Shown: in pieces, positions 6,721-15,491 of the stretch
How positions within the stretch are numbered: position 1 is the stretch's first letter
How the letters are laid out: each line of letters opens with the position of its first letter
Origin: Bacillus sp. V3B
GTDB lineage: Bacteria; Bacillota; Bacilli; Bacillales; Cytobacillaceae
DNA: 51,153 nucleotides
Reading direction: 5' to 3'
NCBI RefSeq assembly: GCF_024494465.1
Contig: NZ_JAETXM010000025.1
Location: forward strand, 1-51,153
Translations under genes and position numbers: made by a program
The notes under the pieces: generated by a model
The model's database searches: none
The model's input: only the letters and a program-made list of their open reading frames with translations
What the model was told of the DNA's origin: nothing

Positions 6721-8487
6721 TTAATGACTAATTGAAGTATATACCTTTTTCTTTTCTATAACCAACTCTTTTGAACAGGAAAGACTCGTACATTCATGAA
6801 AAGCAAAATGTTTACAACCAACGCATTTTTGTGTATCTAAGTGATGCAATGCATATTGAATCGCATCACCCGTATGTTGGAAAAAATGTTCCTCACCAAT
6901 CACATCGTATAAACCGGTTTTCTTTAAGATTTCTTCTGGCTGACTACCCAGGCCAGAGACGATCACGATACCATGCTTTGAAAAGTCTTTAACCATACTC
7001 GATAAATGGGCTTCACCTGTTATATCAATAAAAGGAACCTTTCCCATTCTTAATAAAAGGATCCTGGGTTTATGATTGATCGTATTCATAATCGTTTGTT
7101 GGAAGGTTTGGGCAACACCAAAAAACAGAGGTCCTTCTATATTATAAATGGTAATCTGCGGACAGTCATGGCCTTCCGCTACCATTTGTGTTTCAACTTT
7201 TTTACTAATCTTATTTAAATTAGGCAAAGCTTTAGCGATGACCTGAGCATCGACCATCCGTTTTGTAAATAAGACAACAGCAAGTATGAGTCCTACTTCA
7301 ACTGCCGTCGTTAAATCAACAAATACGGTTAAGAGAAAGGTAACAACTAATACAAGAGAATCGGATGTTTTTGTTTTTAATATATAGGAAAAAACATGTC
7401 TTTCACTCATATTCCAGGCAACAACCATTAAGACGGGAGCAAGGCTGGCAAGTGGAATATGTGATGCGTAGGGTGCAAAGACCATTAAAACGATCAAAAC
7501 AACAACCCCATGAATCACGCCTGATAGTGGCGAAACAGCTCCATTTTTAATATTTGTAGCGGTTCTTGCAATCGCACCTGTTGCTGGAATTCCACCGAAA
7601 AGGGGAGTGACCATATTGGCGATTCCTTGGCCAATGAGTTCCTTATTACTCTTATGGCGACTGTTTGTCATTCCATCTGCTACAACTGCAGAAAGAAGAG
7701 ACTCAATTCCACCAAGAAGAGCAATGACGAAGGCTGGTCCAATTAGTTGTTGGATCAAACTGAAATTCACCTGAGGAATGGCCATTTTTGGAAGTGAACT
7801 CGAAATTTCTCCATAAGCTGTACCGATCGTTTCCACATGTCCTGGGTATAATAAGCTTGCGACAATAGTCGATAATAGTAATCCAATTAAAGGACCTGGT
7901 ACCTTTGGTAGAAGTTTGGGTGTGATCAATATCGTGATCAGACAGATAATCGCAGTCACAACGCTAAAGGTGTTCACGGTATATAACCGATTGGATATTT
8001 CTGTCATATTGGCAAGAAAGCTTTCTTTACTCTCTATCCCTGTCAGACCAAGAAAGTTAGCAATTTGCCCTGTAAAAATAGTAATCGCAATCCCGGTTGT
8101 AAAGCCGATGGTTACAGGCCGAGGGATAAATTTGATTAATGAGCCAAGTTTGAAAACACCCATTAAGACTAAAATGATCCCCGCCATAAATCCTGCTACA
8201 AGAAGATTTTCATATCCGTAAGTCATCACAATACCAAAAAGAATAGGGATGAAAGCACCAGTTGGTCCACCAATTTGAAATTTAGAACCACCAAAAAGTG
8301 AGATGAGAATCCCAGCAATGATTGTTGTATAAATACCATACTCGGGCTTTACGCCTGAAGCTATCGCAAAAGCCATTCCTAGTGGGATCGCAATAATCCC
8401 AACAATAATTCCGGATATAAAATCTTTCTGTAAAGCCTTCCAACTATAATTTTGAAATCTCTCATCAAAAAGAAATGTACCTTGCAT
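6721..8487 (-). CDS. SulP-family anion permease with STAS domain and cysteine-rich tail
   Basis: A 588-residue SulP/SLC26 protein. The membrane domain (about residues 20-410) has the family features AIASGVKPEYGIYTTI and QIGGPTGAFIPI. A cytoplasmic STAS domain (about 435-545) contains LRMGKVPFIDITG. Substrates in the family include sulfate, bicarbonate and other anions; none can be assigned here. The last 35 residues are unusual: C555, C558, C566 and C571 with H560 and H564 form a CxxC...CxxxxC cluster that could bind metal or sense redox. It is the first gene of a two-gene operon with the ArsR regulator. GAAGGGG lies just upstream of the start. Confidence 0.85.
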   Translation of the reverse strand: MQGTFLFDERFQNYSWKALQKDFISGIIVGIIAIPLGMAFAIASGVKPEYGIYTTIIAGILISLFGGSKFQIGGPTGAFIPILFGIVMTYGYENLLVAGFMAGIILVLMGVFKLGSLIKFIPRPVTIGFTTGIAITIFTGQIANFLGLTGIESKESFLANMTEISNRLYTVNTFSVVTAIICLITILITPKLLPKVPGPLIGLLLSTIVASLLYPGHVETIGTAYGEISSSLPKMAIPQVNFSLIQQLIGPAFVIALLGGIESLLSAVVADGMTNSRHKSNKELIGQGIANMVTPLFGGIPATGAIARTATNIKNGAVSPLSGVIHGVVVLIVLMVFAPYASHIPLASLAPVLMVVAWNMSERHVFSYILKTKTSDSLVLVVTFLLTVFVDLTTAVEVGLILAVVLFTKRMVDAQVIAKALPNLNKISKKVETQMVAEGHDCPQITIYNIEGPLFFGVAQTFQQTIMNTINHKPRILLLRMGKVPFIDITGEAHLSSMVKDFSKHGIVIVSGLGSQPEEILKKTGLYDVIGEEHFFQHTGDAIQYALHHLDTQKCVGCKHFAFHECTSLSCSKELVIEKKKVYTSISH

Positions 8488-8510
8488 TTTTTCCCCTTCT
8501 CTTCTTTTTT

Positions 8511-8546
8511 AATATTTATATATTTGTATATTTGAATATACTGTTA
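8511..8546 (-). promoter_or_regulatory. AT-rich repeated operator-like region upstream of sulP-arsR
   Basis: Overlapping ATATT/AATAT repeats (ATATTTATATATTTG, TATATTTGAATATAC) lie 25-60 bp upstream of the sulP start. ArsR-family proteins often bind such AT-rich imperfect inverted repeats, so this is the likely autoregulatory site. The assignment is tentative because the tract is low in complexity. Confidence 0.35.
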
Positions 8547-8740
8547 TACGAATTTACAACGTTTTTCCTTTTTTGTCAAAGTATTTTTGTTAGAAGAGAA
8601 GTAAAAAGTAAAGTTACAATAGTATGACCACTTTGGATTATAATCTATTAAGATGTTTAGAATGGGAATAGAGAAAAATGCGAATAGGATTCTATTGGTA
8701 TACAATGGATATAGACATCATTTAGGAAGGAGTCTTAAGG

Positions 8741-10372
8741 ATGAAGTATATCTCCCTCTATAGAATATGTACCATCGTGTGGCTGGCAGTGAGGATTTTT
8801 ATTGAAATTATTTTTTTCCGAAGAAGGCATCGTAAGAATTGGACAGATCAAACGGATCAAAAGTGGGAGGAGCTACTTAGGAGACAGGCTCACCGTTATA
8901 AGCAGAAAGCATTGCACCTAGAAGGTGTTATGATTAAACTGGGCCAGTATTTAAGTACTCGTAAAGATATGATTCCTACTGCATATATAATAGAATTAGA
9001 AGGTTTACTTGACCAAGTTACTCCTGTTCCATGGGAAAAGTCGAAACAGGTTTTAGAAGATGAATGGAAGCAGCCTTATACGAATGTTCTTCATGATCTT
9101 AGTCCAAAACCAATTGCTTCTGCTTCAATAGGTGAAGTTTATCAAGGTGTTTTACATACGGGTGAAGTAGTGGCTGTCAAAATTCAACGTCCAAAAATTG
9201 GCGAGATTATTTATAGTGATTTTAGAGCAGTAAAAATTGTATTGTGGATGGCAAAACGTTTTACAAAACTAGAGAATTCAATGGATCTTTCTTTATTTTA
9301 TAGAGAATTTGTGAGAGTGATTGGAAATGAGCTGAATTTTGAATTAGAGTTAGAAAACGGTCATTACTTTCAAGAGAAATATAAGGATTTTCCTGAAATA
9401 GAAATTCCTGAATACTATCCAGAGTTTTCAACTAAAAGGGTTTTGGTAATGGAGTGGAAGGAAGGGAACCGAGTTACCGATTTAGACTTTTTGGAAAAGC
9501 ATCAGATTGATAAGTACAAGTTGGCTAATGTTTTGATTGAATGTTTCTTAGGGCAACTGCTTGAAGAGGGGAAATTCCATGCAGATCCTCATCCAGGAAA
9601 TATTATGGTGAAATCTGATGGCACGCTTGTTCTAATTGATTTTGGAATGGTTGGAGTCATCAAGAGACAGGACGCCATGCATATACGTGATATTGTAATA
9701 GGGATCTTTTTGAAGGATTACGAGAAAGTAGTCGATTCCATTGAAGCAATGAGATTTCTACTTCCACATGCGGATAAGAGAGAAATTGAGCGATTATTAA
9801 GGATTTTGACTGAGACCTATAGTGAAAATGGGTTAAACGCAAATGATACTAGGGTTATTGAAGAGATTATGAGGGACATTGAAAAACTAGTGAATAATCA
9901 GCCCATTCAGCTTCCAAGTGAGTATGCCTTTTTAGGACGAGCCATCTCAACCTTTATTGGTATTTTATATAGTTTAGATCCTAAGATGGATTTATTAGAG
10001 ATGTGCAAGCCGATTGTTTTGAGCTGGTTAAAGGGTAACAAAGAAGGAACAAAAACGACCGTATTAAATTTTGTTAAATCTACATTAAAGCCGCTTATTT
10101 CATTACCAAATCAGATTCAGCAAGTATTCGATGAACCAAGAAAGAATCGTGAATGGCAAAAGGCAAGCGAGAAATTGAAGATGAAGCACGAAATGGTGGT
10201 TTCAAGAAAAAAGGATGCTTTTCTTCTTGGGCTGCTTAGCTGTGTGCTGGTATATGTTAGTTTCTTTTTCAATCAACTTTATCTTTTATACGGAAGTTCC
10301 GGACTTTTCCTCATTAGCATGATTTATTATATAAGAATGTTAATTCATCATCGACGTCTTTTGAATAGATAA
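8741..10372 (+). CDS. UbiB/ABC1 (AarF) atypical kinase-like protein
   Basis: A 543-residue member of the ABC1/UbiB family. It has the diagnostic KxGQ motif (KLGQ, about 66-69), an alanine-rich nucleotide loop (SASIGEVYQG), the VAVKIQRP lysine, the catalytic-loop HADPHPGN and the metal-binding DFG (DFGMVG). Two hydrophobic segments at the C-terminus (about 490-535) anchor it in the membrane. Relatives support quinone biosynthesis or lipid homeostasis, apparently as ATPases. The role in a menaquinone-using Firmicute is unclear. The start ATG follows GGAAGGAG at a longer than usual spacing. Monocistronic, with a terminator 20-60 bp downstream. Confidence 0.85.
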   Translation: MKYISLYRICTIVWLAVRIFIEIIFFRRRHRKNWTDQTDQKWEELLRRQAHRYKQKALHLEGVMIKLGQYLSTRKDMIPTAYIIELEGLLDQVTPVPWEKSKQVLEDEWKQPYTNVLHDLSPKPIASASIGEVYQGVLHTGEVVAVKIQRPKIGEIIYSDFRAVKIVLWMAKRFTKLENSMDLSLFYREFVRVIGNELNFELELENGHYFQEKYKDFPEIEIPEYYPEFSTKRVLVMEWKEGNRVTDLDFLEKHQIDKYKLANVLIECFLGQLLEEGKFHADPHPGNIMVKSDGTLVLIDFGMVGVIKRQDAMHIRDIVIGIFLKDYEKVVDSIEAMRFLLPHADKREIERLLRILTETYSENGLNANDTRVIEEIMRDIEKLVNNQPIQLPSEYAFLGRAISTFIGILYSLDPKMDLLEMCKPIVLSWLKGNKEGTKTTVLNFVKSTLKPLISLPNQIQQVFDEPRKNREWQKASEKLKMKHEMVVSRKKDAFLLGLLSCVLVYVSFFFNQLYLLYGSSGLFLISMIYYIRMLIHHRRLLNR

Positions 10373-10390
10373 TAGAAAGTAAATAGAAAG

Positions 10391-10436
10391 AAGAAGGTGA
10401 ACACAAATCTATTTGACGTGTTCATCTTCTTTTTTG
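10391..10436 (+). terminator. Intrinsic terminator after the UbiB-family gene
   Basis: GAAGGTGAACAC pairs with GTGTTCATCTTC (one G-U pair) across a short loop, followed by TTTTTT. Confidence 0.8.
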
Positions 10437-10505
10437 TTTGCATGCTACTAGTTTACAGTTATTTTTCCGGACTTTTCTATTTTAATAGTAGTAATAATAA
10501 AAATT

Positions 10506-10536
10506 ATATATTACAATATTATTTGATGTAATATAT
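10506..10536. repeat. 10-bp perfect inverted repeat upstream of qox
   Basis: ATATATTACA (10506-10515) and TGTAATATAT (10527-10536) are perfect inverted copies with an 11-nt gap in the 573-bp qox upstream region. It could be an operator or a chance AT-rich palindrome. Confidence 0.3.
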
Positions 10537-10578
10537 TACCTGGTTCTTATATAGATATCTCTATTAATTTTATTAATT

Positions 10579-10592
10579 TGAAAGCGGATTCA
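10579..10592. promoter_or_regulatory. cre-like site upstream of qoxABCD
   Basis: TGAAAGCGGATTCA matches the cre consensus at all but one position. It lies about 350 bp upstream of qoxA. Carbon-source control of qox by CcpA is plausible in Bacillus, but promoter position here is undetermined. Confidence 0.45.
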
Positions 10593-10770
10593 TCCAGTAA
10601 AGTGCTGATATAATCGAATTTTCAATAGTTAGAGAGATAAATAGAAATTCTGTTCGGGTATAAATTGTAAATTTTTCCCTTACGAAATTTGTAACAATTA
10701 TAATGGTGAAGCTATGTTATTATCATAACGATGATGTTAATATAAACTAGCATAAGATAACTTTTATGAA

Positions 10771-10786
10771 TGTGATTTAAGTTACA
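10771..10786. promoter_or_regulatory. FNR/CRP-type box upstream of qoxA
   Basis: TGTGATTTAAGTTACA has the TGTGA-N6-TNACA layout of FNR/CRP-family sites, with one mismatch from TGTGA-N6-TCACA. Oxygen-responsive control of a terminal oxidase would make sense. No direct evidence. Confidence 0.35.
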
Positions 10787-10945
10787 CACTTACGAACAAA
10801 TGCAAAAAACTTTAAAAATTCTTTTATTAGGCAATGGGAATTTAGGTTTTTTTCGTTTTGAACATTTGAGGGTTTGTTTATTAAGTATTTATGTTTTAGC
10901 TAATAAAAAATATATTTTAATAGTTTAAAAGAAAGGGGTATTAGT

Positions 10946-11854
10946 ATGAAATTGAAATGGGCGTTATTCATGGCGATGTTTGCTATTGCCACGGTTCTAA
11001 CGGGTTGTGAGCCATTAATGGTTTTAGATCCTAAAGGGCCTCAAGCTGAAAGACAAGCAAGAGATATCATGTTATCAATTGGAATTATGTCTGTTATTGT
11101 CATTGTTGTTTTTGCAATTTTAGTATTTGTATTAATTAAGTATCGTGCTTCAAATCAAAGTCCAGATTATGAACCACCTCACATTGAAGGGAACGTATGG
11201 GTTGAAGCGATTTGTGTAGGTATTCCGGTATTAATTGTTGCCTACTTCTCCTTTGTATCTGTTCAAAGTAACTATATTGTTGAAGCAACACCGGAAGGAT
11301 ATGAGGATCAAGCACCATTAGTGGTTTACGCTTCATCGTCAAACTGGAAATGGCATTTTAGTTATCCAGAGGAAGATATTGAAACCGTTAACTACCTTTA
11401 TATTCCAACAGACCGAGCGCTAGAATTTAGACTTTATTCATACGGACCGATTACAAGCTTCTGGGTTCCACAGCTTGGAGGACAAAAATATGCGATGTCT
11501 GATATGGTCACTACATTGCATTTAGCAGCTGATGAACCAGGTGAGTATATGGGACGTAATGCAAACTTTAGTGGAAAAGGATTTGCTGAAAATATGTTCA
11601 ATGTAACAGCAATGTCCCCTGCTGAATTTGCTGAATGGGTACAAGAAGTGAAAGACAGAGCTGAACCTCTTACTGAAGAAAAATTTGATGAACTATTAGA
11701 ACCTGGTCACCTTGGGCGGATGACATTTACGGGGACTCATTTAGAGTTTATGCCGCCTCCTGAACATGATCATGGAGATTCTGATAAGGTAAACGCAGAT
11801 TCAAACGAGGAACACTCTGATTCAATGGAAGCTGACGATCATAGTAATCATTAA
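10946..11854 (+). CDS. qoxA: Cytochrome aa3 quinol oxidase subunit II
   Basis: A 302-residue lipoprotein. The signal peptide ends in the lipobox LTGC (C21), followed by two transmembrane helices (about 40-62 and 85-107) and an extracytoplasmic cupredoxin domain. The Cu-A ligands of cytochrome c oxidases are absent (SGKGFAENMF replaces the Cys-x3-Cys loop), which marks a quinol oxidase. The protein ends in a low-complexity His/Asp/Glu tail (about 270-302). It is the first gene of qoxABCD, which passes electrons from menaquinol to oxygen while pumping protons. GAAAGGGG lies just upstream of the start. Confidence 0.92.
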   Translation: MKLKWALFMAMFAIATVLTGCEPLMVLDPKGPQAERQARDIMLSIGIMSVIVIVVFAILVFVLIKYRASNQSPDYEPPHIEGNVWVEAICVGIPVLIVAYFSFVSVQSNYIVEATPEGYEDQAPLVVYASSSNWKWHFSYPEEDIETVNYLYIPTDRALEFRLYSYGPITSFWVPQLGGQKYAMSDMVTTLHLAADEPGEYMGRNANFSGKGFAENMFNVTAMSPAEFAEWVQEVKDRAEPLTEEKFDELLEPGHLGRMTFTGTHLEFMPPPEHDHGDSDKVNADSNEEHSDSMEADDHSNH

Positions 11855-11948
11855 GAATGAATGAATACTTGATTTCAAACCTTTTTTAAGATCAAATAAC
11901 TAGTTTTACATGATGAATAATATATTTCTTGAAAGGAGTCACAAACGG

Positions 11949-13928
11949 ATGGAATTCTTTGAACGTTTTGCTGTACCACATCCAAGTCCTGCGATTTACG
12001 CATCAATGGTTGCCATTGGTCTTACTGTAATAGCCGTTATAGCCGGTATTACTTATTTTAAAAAATGGGGCTATCTGTGGCGTGAATGGTTAACAACGGT
12101 TGACCATAAACGTATCGGTCTTATGTATCTGATATCTGCTTTATTGATGCTGTTCCGTGGTGGTGTAGATGCGATCATGATGCGTGCGCAATTGGCCGCA
12201 CCTGAGAGTCAGTTACTAGACGCACAGCATTATAATGAAATTTTTACAACGCACGGGGTTGTCATGATTATGTTTATGGCAATGCCATTCATTTTCGGTT
12301 TTATGAACTATGTTGTTCCATTACAAATTGGAGCTCGTGATGTAGCTTTCCCACGATTAAATGCCATTAGTTTCTGGTTATTCTTTATGGGGGCAATGCT
12401 ATTTAATATTTCTTTCGTTATTGGTGGTTCACCTGATGCAGGTTGGACTTCTTACTTCCCACTTGCAGGGAGTGATTTCAGTGAATCTGTAGGAACGAAC
12501 TATTATATGTTAGCCATTCAAATATCTGGTCTAGGTTCATTAATGACGGGTATTAATATGATCACGACCATTATGAAAATGAGAGCACCTGGTATGACAT
12601 TAATGAAAATGCCGATGTTTACATGGTCTGTTTTAGTTGCTAACCTTATTATCGTTACTGTATTCCCAGTACTAACAGTAGCTTTAGCTATGGGAACAAT
12701 GGATCGACTATTTGGTACACACTTCTTTGCAACAACTAATGGTGGTATGGATATGCTTTGGGCCAACCTTTTCTGGGTTTGGGGACATCCTGAAGTATAC
12801 ATCTTGATTTTACCAGCATTTGGTATTTATAGTGAGATCATTTCTACATTCTCAAGTCGAAATCTTTATGGTTATAAATCAATGGTTGCTTCAATGGTGC
12901 TTATCTCAGCCCTTTCATGTTTAGTATGGGCTCACCATTTCTTTACAATGGGTCAAGGGGCACTAGCAAACAGTTTCTTCTCCATTACAACAATGGCGAT
13001 TGCTGTTCCGACAGGGGTTAAGATTTTTAACTGGTTGTTCACCATGTGGAAAGGTAAAATACGCTTTACCGTTCCAATGCTTTATACAATAGGTTTCATC
13101 CCACTTTTCACACTCGGTGGAGTTACCGGGGTTATGCTTGCGATGTCAGCAGCTGACTATCAATACCATAACACGATGTTCTTAGTCGCTCACTTCCATA
13201 ATACAATTATTCCTGGTGTTGTATTCGCGATGCTTGCGGGTCTTACATTCTATTGGCCAAAAATATTTGGATTTATGTTAAATGAAAGAATAGGGAAATG
13301 GGCATTCTGGTTTCTTTCTATCGGATTCTGCTTAGCTTTCTTCCCGATGTATATCACTGGTCTAGATGGTCAAGCACGTCGTATGTACACATACTCTGAA
13401 GCAAGTGGCTATGGATTTTTAAATATGCTTTCATTTGTTGGAGCAGGTGTGATGGCAATCAGCTTTGCTTTAATCGTATATAACGTTTACTATAGTATCC
13501 GTTATTCACCAAGAAATATTGGAAGCGATCCATGGGATGCGCGTTCATTAGAATGGGCTACACATACTCCAGTTCCAGAATATAACTTTGCAGTTACACC
13601 ACAAGTGAATTCAGATCAAACATTCTGGGATTATAAGAAAAATGGTCATGTGCTATTCCCAGATAAAATTGAGGAAATTCACATGCCAAATAATAGTGGA
13701 TTACCATTTATCATGAGTGCGATCTTCTTTGTATGGGGCTTCTCATTTGTATTTGCTATATGGCCTCTTGTTATTATTTCAACAATTGCGATTTTTGCAT
13801 GTATGGCTTACCGTTCGTTCGAAAAAGATCATGGACGTCATATTTCCGTAAAAGAAATTAAAGAGACAGAAGCAAAATTAGAAGAAGTTAAAGAGCCAGA
13901 AGAAAAAATTGGGGGTGCTAAAAAATGA
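11949..13928 (+). CDS. qoxB: Cytochrome aa3 quinol oxidase subunit I
   Basis: A 659-residue haem-copper oxidase catalytic subunit with 14-15 predicted membrane helices. It has the Cu-B/tyrosine motif WGHPEVYI, the HHFFTMG histidine pair, the haem ligand motif AHFHN and the proton-channel region. AHFHN and the RGGVDAIMMRAQ...HYNEIF quinone-site residues match quinol oxidases (E. coli CyoB also has HFHN) rather than cytochrome c oxidases (HFHYV). The start at 11949 (MEFFER) is preferred to 11910 because AAAGGAG lies between the two. qoxC overlaps its stop by 4 bp. Confidence 0.93.
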   Translation: MEFFERFAVPHPSPAIYASMVAIGLTVIAVIAGITYFKKWGYLWREWLTTVDHKRIGLMYLISALLMLFRGGVDAIMMRAQLAAPESQLLDAQHYNEIFTTHGVVMIMFMAMPFIFGFMNYVVPLQIGARDVAFPRLNAISFWLFFMGAMLFNISFVIGGSPDAGWTSYFPLAGSDFSESVGTNYYMLAIQISGLGSLMTGINMITTIMKMRAPGMTLMKMPMFTWSVLVANLIIVTVFPVLTVALAMGTMDRLFGTHFFATTNGGMDMLWANLFWVWGHPEVYILILPAFGIYSEIISTFSSRNLYGYKSMVASMVLISALSCLVWAHHFFTMGQGALANSFFSITTMAIAVPTGVKIFNWLFTMWKGKIRFTVPMLYTIGFIPLFTLGGVTGVMLAMSAADYQYHNTMFLVAHFHNTIIPGVVFAMLAGLTFYWPKIFGFMLNERIGKWAFWFLSIGFCLAFFPMYITGLDGQARRMYTYSEASGYGFLNMLSFVGAGVMAISFALIVYNVYYSIRYSPRNIGSDPWDARSLEWATHTPVPEYNFAVTPQVNSDQTFWDYKKNGHVLFPDKIEEIHMPNNSGLPFIMSAIFFVWGFSFVFAIWPLVIISTIAIFACMAYRSFEKDHGRHISVKEIKETEAKLEEVKEPEEKIGGAKK

Positions 13929-14518
13929 AAATAGATCACTCGCAACCTCTTGAATATAGTACTGGGCAAAATGATTTAAATATTTTCGGTTTCTGGATTT
14001 TCCTTGGAGCTGAAATTATGCTTTTTGCAACACTTTTCACATCATATTTTGCATTGGAGAGCGGGACTGGTAACGGTCCTGGAACGGAGATTTTTGAAAT
14101 CACTCCAGTCCTAATTGAAACACTGTTGCTTTTAACAAGTAGTTTTGTGATTGGTCTTGGAATTCATGCAATGCGTCTTGGTAATAAAAAAGCGATGATG
14201 ACATTCTTTGCCATTACGCTTCTTCTAGGTTTAGTATTCTTAGGTGTTGAAATTTATGAGTTCGCTCACTACATTCACATTGGTGCAGGATTACAAACGA
14301 GTGCCTTTACAGCGATCCTATTAACAACATTAGGAACACACGGAGCACACGTTACCTTTGGTTTATTCTGGGGAATAGCAATCCTCCTACAAGTGAAAAA
14401 ACGCGGGTTGACTCCAGAAACAGCTAATAAATCATTCATTTTCTCTCTTTACTGGCATTTCTTAGATGTAGTTTGGATCTTTATCTTTAGCTTCATCTAC
14501 TTGAAAGGAATGATGTAA
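13925..14518 (+). CDS. qoxC: Cytochrome aa3 quinol oxidase subunit III
   Basis: A 197-residue membrane protein with five predicted helices. Typical subunit III features include the early FGFWIFLGAEIMLFATLFTSYF helix and the late LYWHFLDVVWIFIFSFIYL helix with conserved H and D. The ATG overlaps the qoxB stop (ATGA), implying translational coupling. It supports stability and proton uptake of the oxidase rather than catalysis. Confidence 0.92.
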   Translation: MKIDHSQPLEYSTGQNDLNIFGFWIFLGAEIMLFATLFTSYFALESGTGNGPGTEIFEITPVLIETLLLLTSSFVIGLGIHAMRLGNKKAMMTFFAITLLLGLVFLGVEIYEFAHYIHIGAGLQTSAFTAILLTTLGTHGAHVTFGLFWGIAILLQVKKRGLTPETANKSFIFSLYWHFLDVVWIFIFSFIYLKGMM

Positions 14519-14519
14519 T

Positions 14520-14801
14520 ATGAAAGAATTATTCCCAGCTAAACAAGTAATGGGCTTTGTATTTTCTTTGATTTTGACTGCGGTTGCTCTTGTTGTTTAT
14601 TTCATGGACTTGTCATTTGCAGCAGGCATGACCATTCTTCTTCTTACAGCATTTGTCCAAGCACTTCTTCAGCTGATGGTGTTTATGCATGCGGGTGAAA
14701 CAGAGGATAAATGGTCAATTTACGGGAACGTATATTTTATGATATTCATAGCTTTAGTTACCATTTTTGGTACATTACTACTCTTCCTTTGGGATATGTA
14801 A
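14520..14801 (+). CDS. qoxD: Cytochrome aa3 quinol oxidase subunit IV
   Basis: A 93-residue, three-helix membrane protein of the CyoD/QoxD/CtaF type. The helix-2/3 segment with QALLQLMVFMHAGE is the family hallmark. It starts 1 bp after the qoxC stop and is the last gene of the operon before the terminator. Confidence 0.9.
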   Translation: MKELFPAKQVMGFVFSLILTAVALVVYFMDLSFAAGMTILLLTAFVQALLQLMVFMHAGETEDKWSIYGNVYFMIFIALVTIFGTLLLFLWDM

Positions 14802-14812
14802 TACGAAGGATG

Positions 14813-14850
14813 AAAGAGGGCGTCTATAGGGGCGCTCTCTTTCTTTTTAT
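14813..14850 (+). terminator. Terminator of qoxABCD
   Basis: AAAGAGGGCG pairs with CGCTCTCTTT (one wobble) around a TCTATAGGGG loop, followed by a T-rich tail. Confidence 0.8.
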
Positions 14851-14954
14851 ATTAGGCGCAAATGTCCTTTGGTTATTGCGCCTCTAAAAGAAATCATATA
14901 GACCTCCGATAATAAATTTATTTCTATCTTAATAGCGTTAATTAACCATCCCAA

Positions 14955-15182
14955 CTATTTCGTTTTTTTGTCTTGAATCTTTAACAGCATTTCTTCTGAA
15001 GCGGAGAGAAACATCCCTATTAAAAAGATAAAAACAGCGCCCATGATCGTACCAATTCCAATGCCAGTCACTGAACTGTAATCGCTTACAAAGAAACCGT
15101 ACAAGAAAATAGCTATTCCGATAGTTAGAATAATACTACCAACATATTTTGTTGCGGTTAACACTCTTGTGTATGACTTCAT
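14955..15182 (-). CDS. Small two-helix membrane protein, unknown
   Basis: A predicted 75-residue protein with two hydrophobic helices (about 12-34 and 42-62) and a charged C-terminus ending KIQDKKTK. I do not recognise the family. ATGs occur at 15188 and 15182. AAGGAGG lies 3 nt from the first and 9 nt from the second, so 15182 is preferred. Upstream in-frame residues are probably not translated. It is convergent with qoxD and probably a single-gene transcript. Confidence 0.6.
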   Translation of the reverse strand: MKSYTRVLTATKYVGSIILTIGIAIFLYGFFVSDYSSVTGIGIGTIMGAVFIFLIGMFLSASEEMLLKIQDKKTK

Positions 15183-15351
15183 TTTCATCAGCCTCCTTAT
15201 ATATATATCTATATTATTCATATAATTCACAAAATTGTCAATATTATATATTAATTTTTGTCTTTTTTTTCAATTTTCTATTTTTATATAGTAAATGAAC
15301 GTTTTCTATAGTATAATATAATACACTTTTTTATTAAAATCATTCAAAGGA

Positions 15352-15411
15352 ACGATGCCTGACACCATAAAAAGACAAGTGTCTTTTTATGGTGTCAGGC
15401 ATCGTCTTTTT
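15352..15411. repeat. 26-bp perfect inverted repeat of the GTGTCAGGC family
   Basis: 15352-15377 and 15380-15405 are perfect reverse complements separated by AG, then TCTTTTT. Each arm contains the TGCCTGACACC / GGTGTCAGGCA motif plus CATAAAAAGACA. It can act as a terminator, but it lies between divergent genes. Related copies are at 18424-18542 and 32737-32759. Confidence 0.8.
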
Positions 15412-15491
15412 AATTAAGTATTTTGCGATGGAAATATTCGGATGAATTAAAGTGCTATGTGGAATGTTAATGAAAAAGAGGGGTGACTACT

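Noticed and set aside
13180-13215. HFHN instead of HFHYV in QoxB as a damaged active site
   Set aside because: Both histidines are present and asparagine at this position is normal in quinol oxidases such as CyoB.
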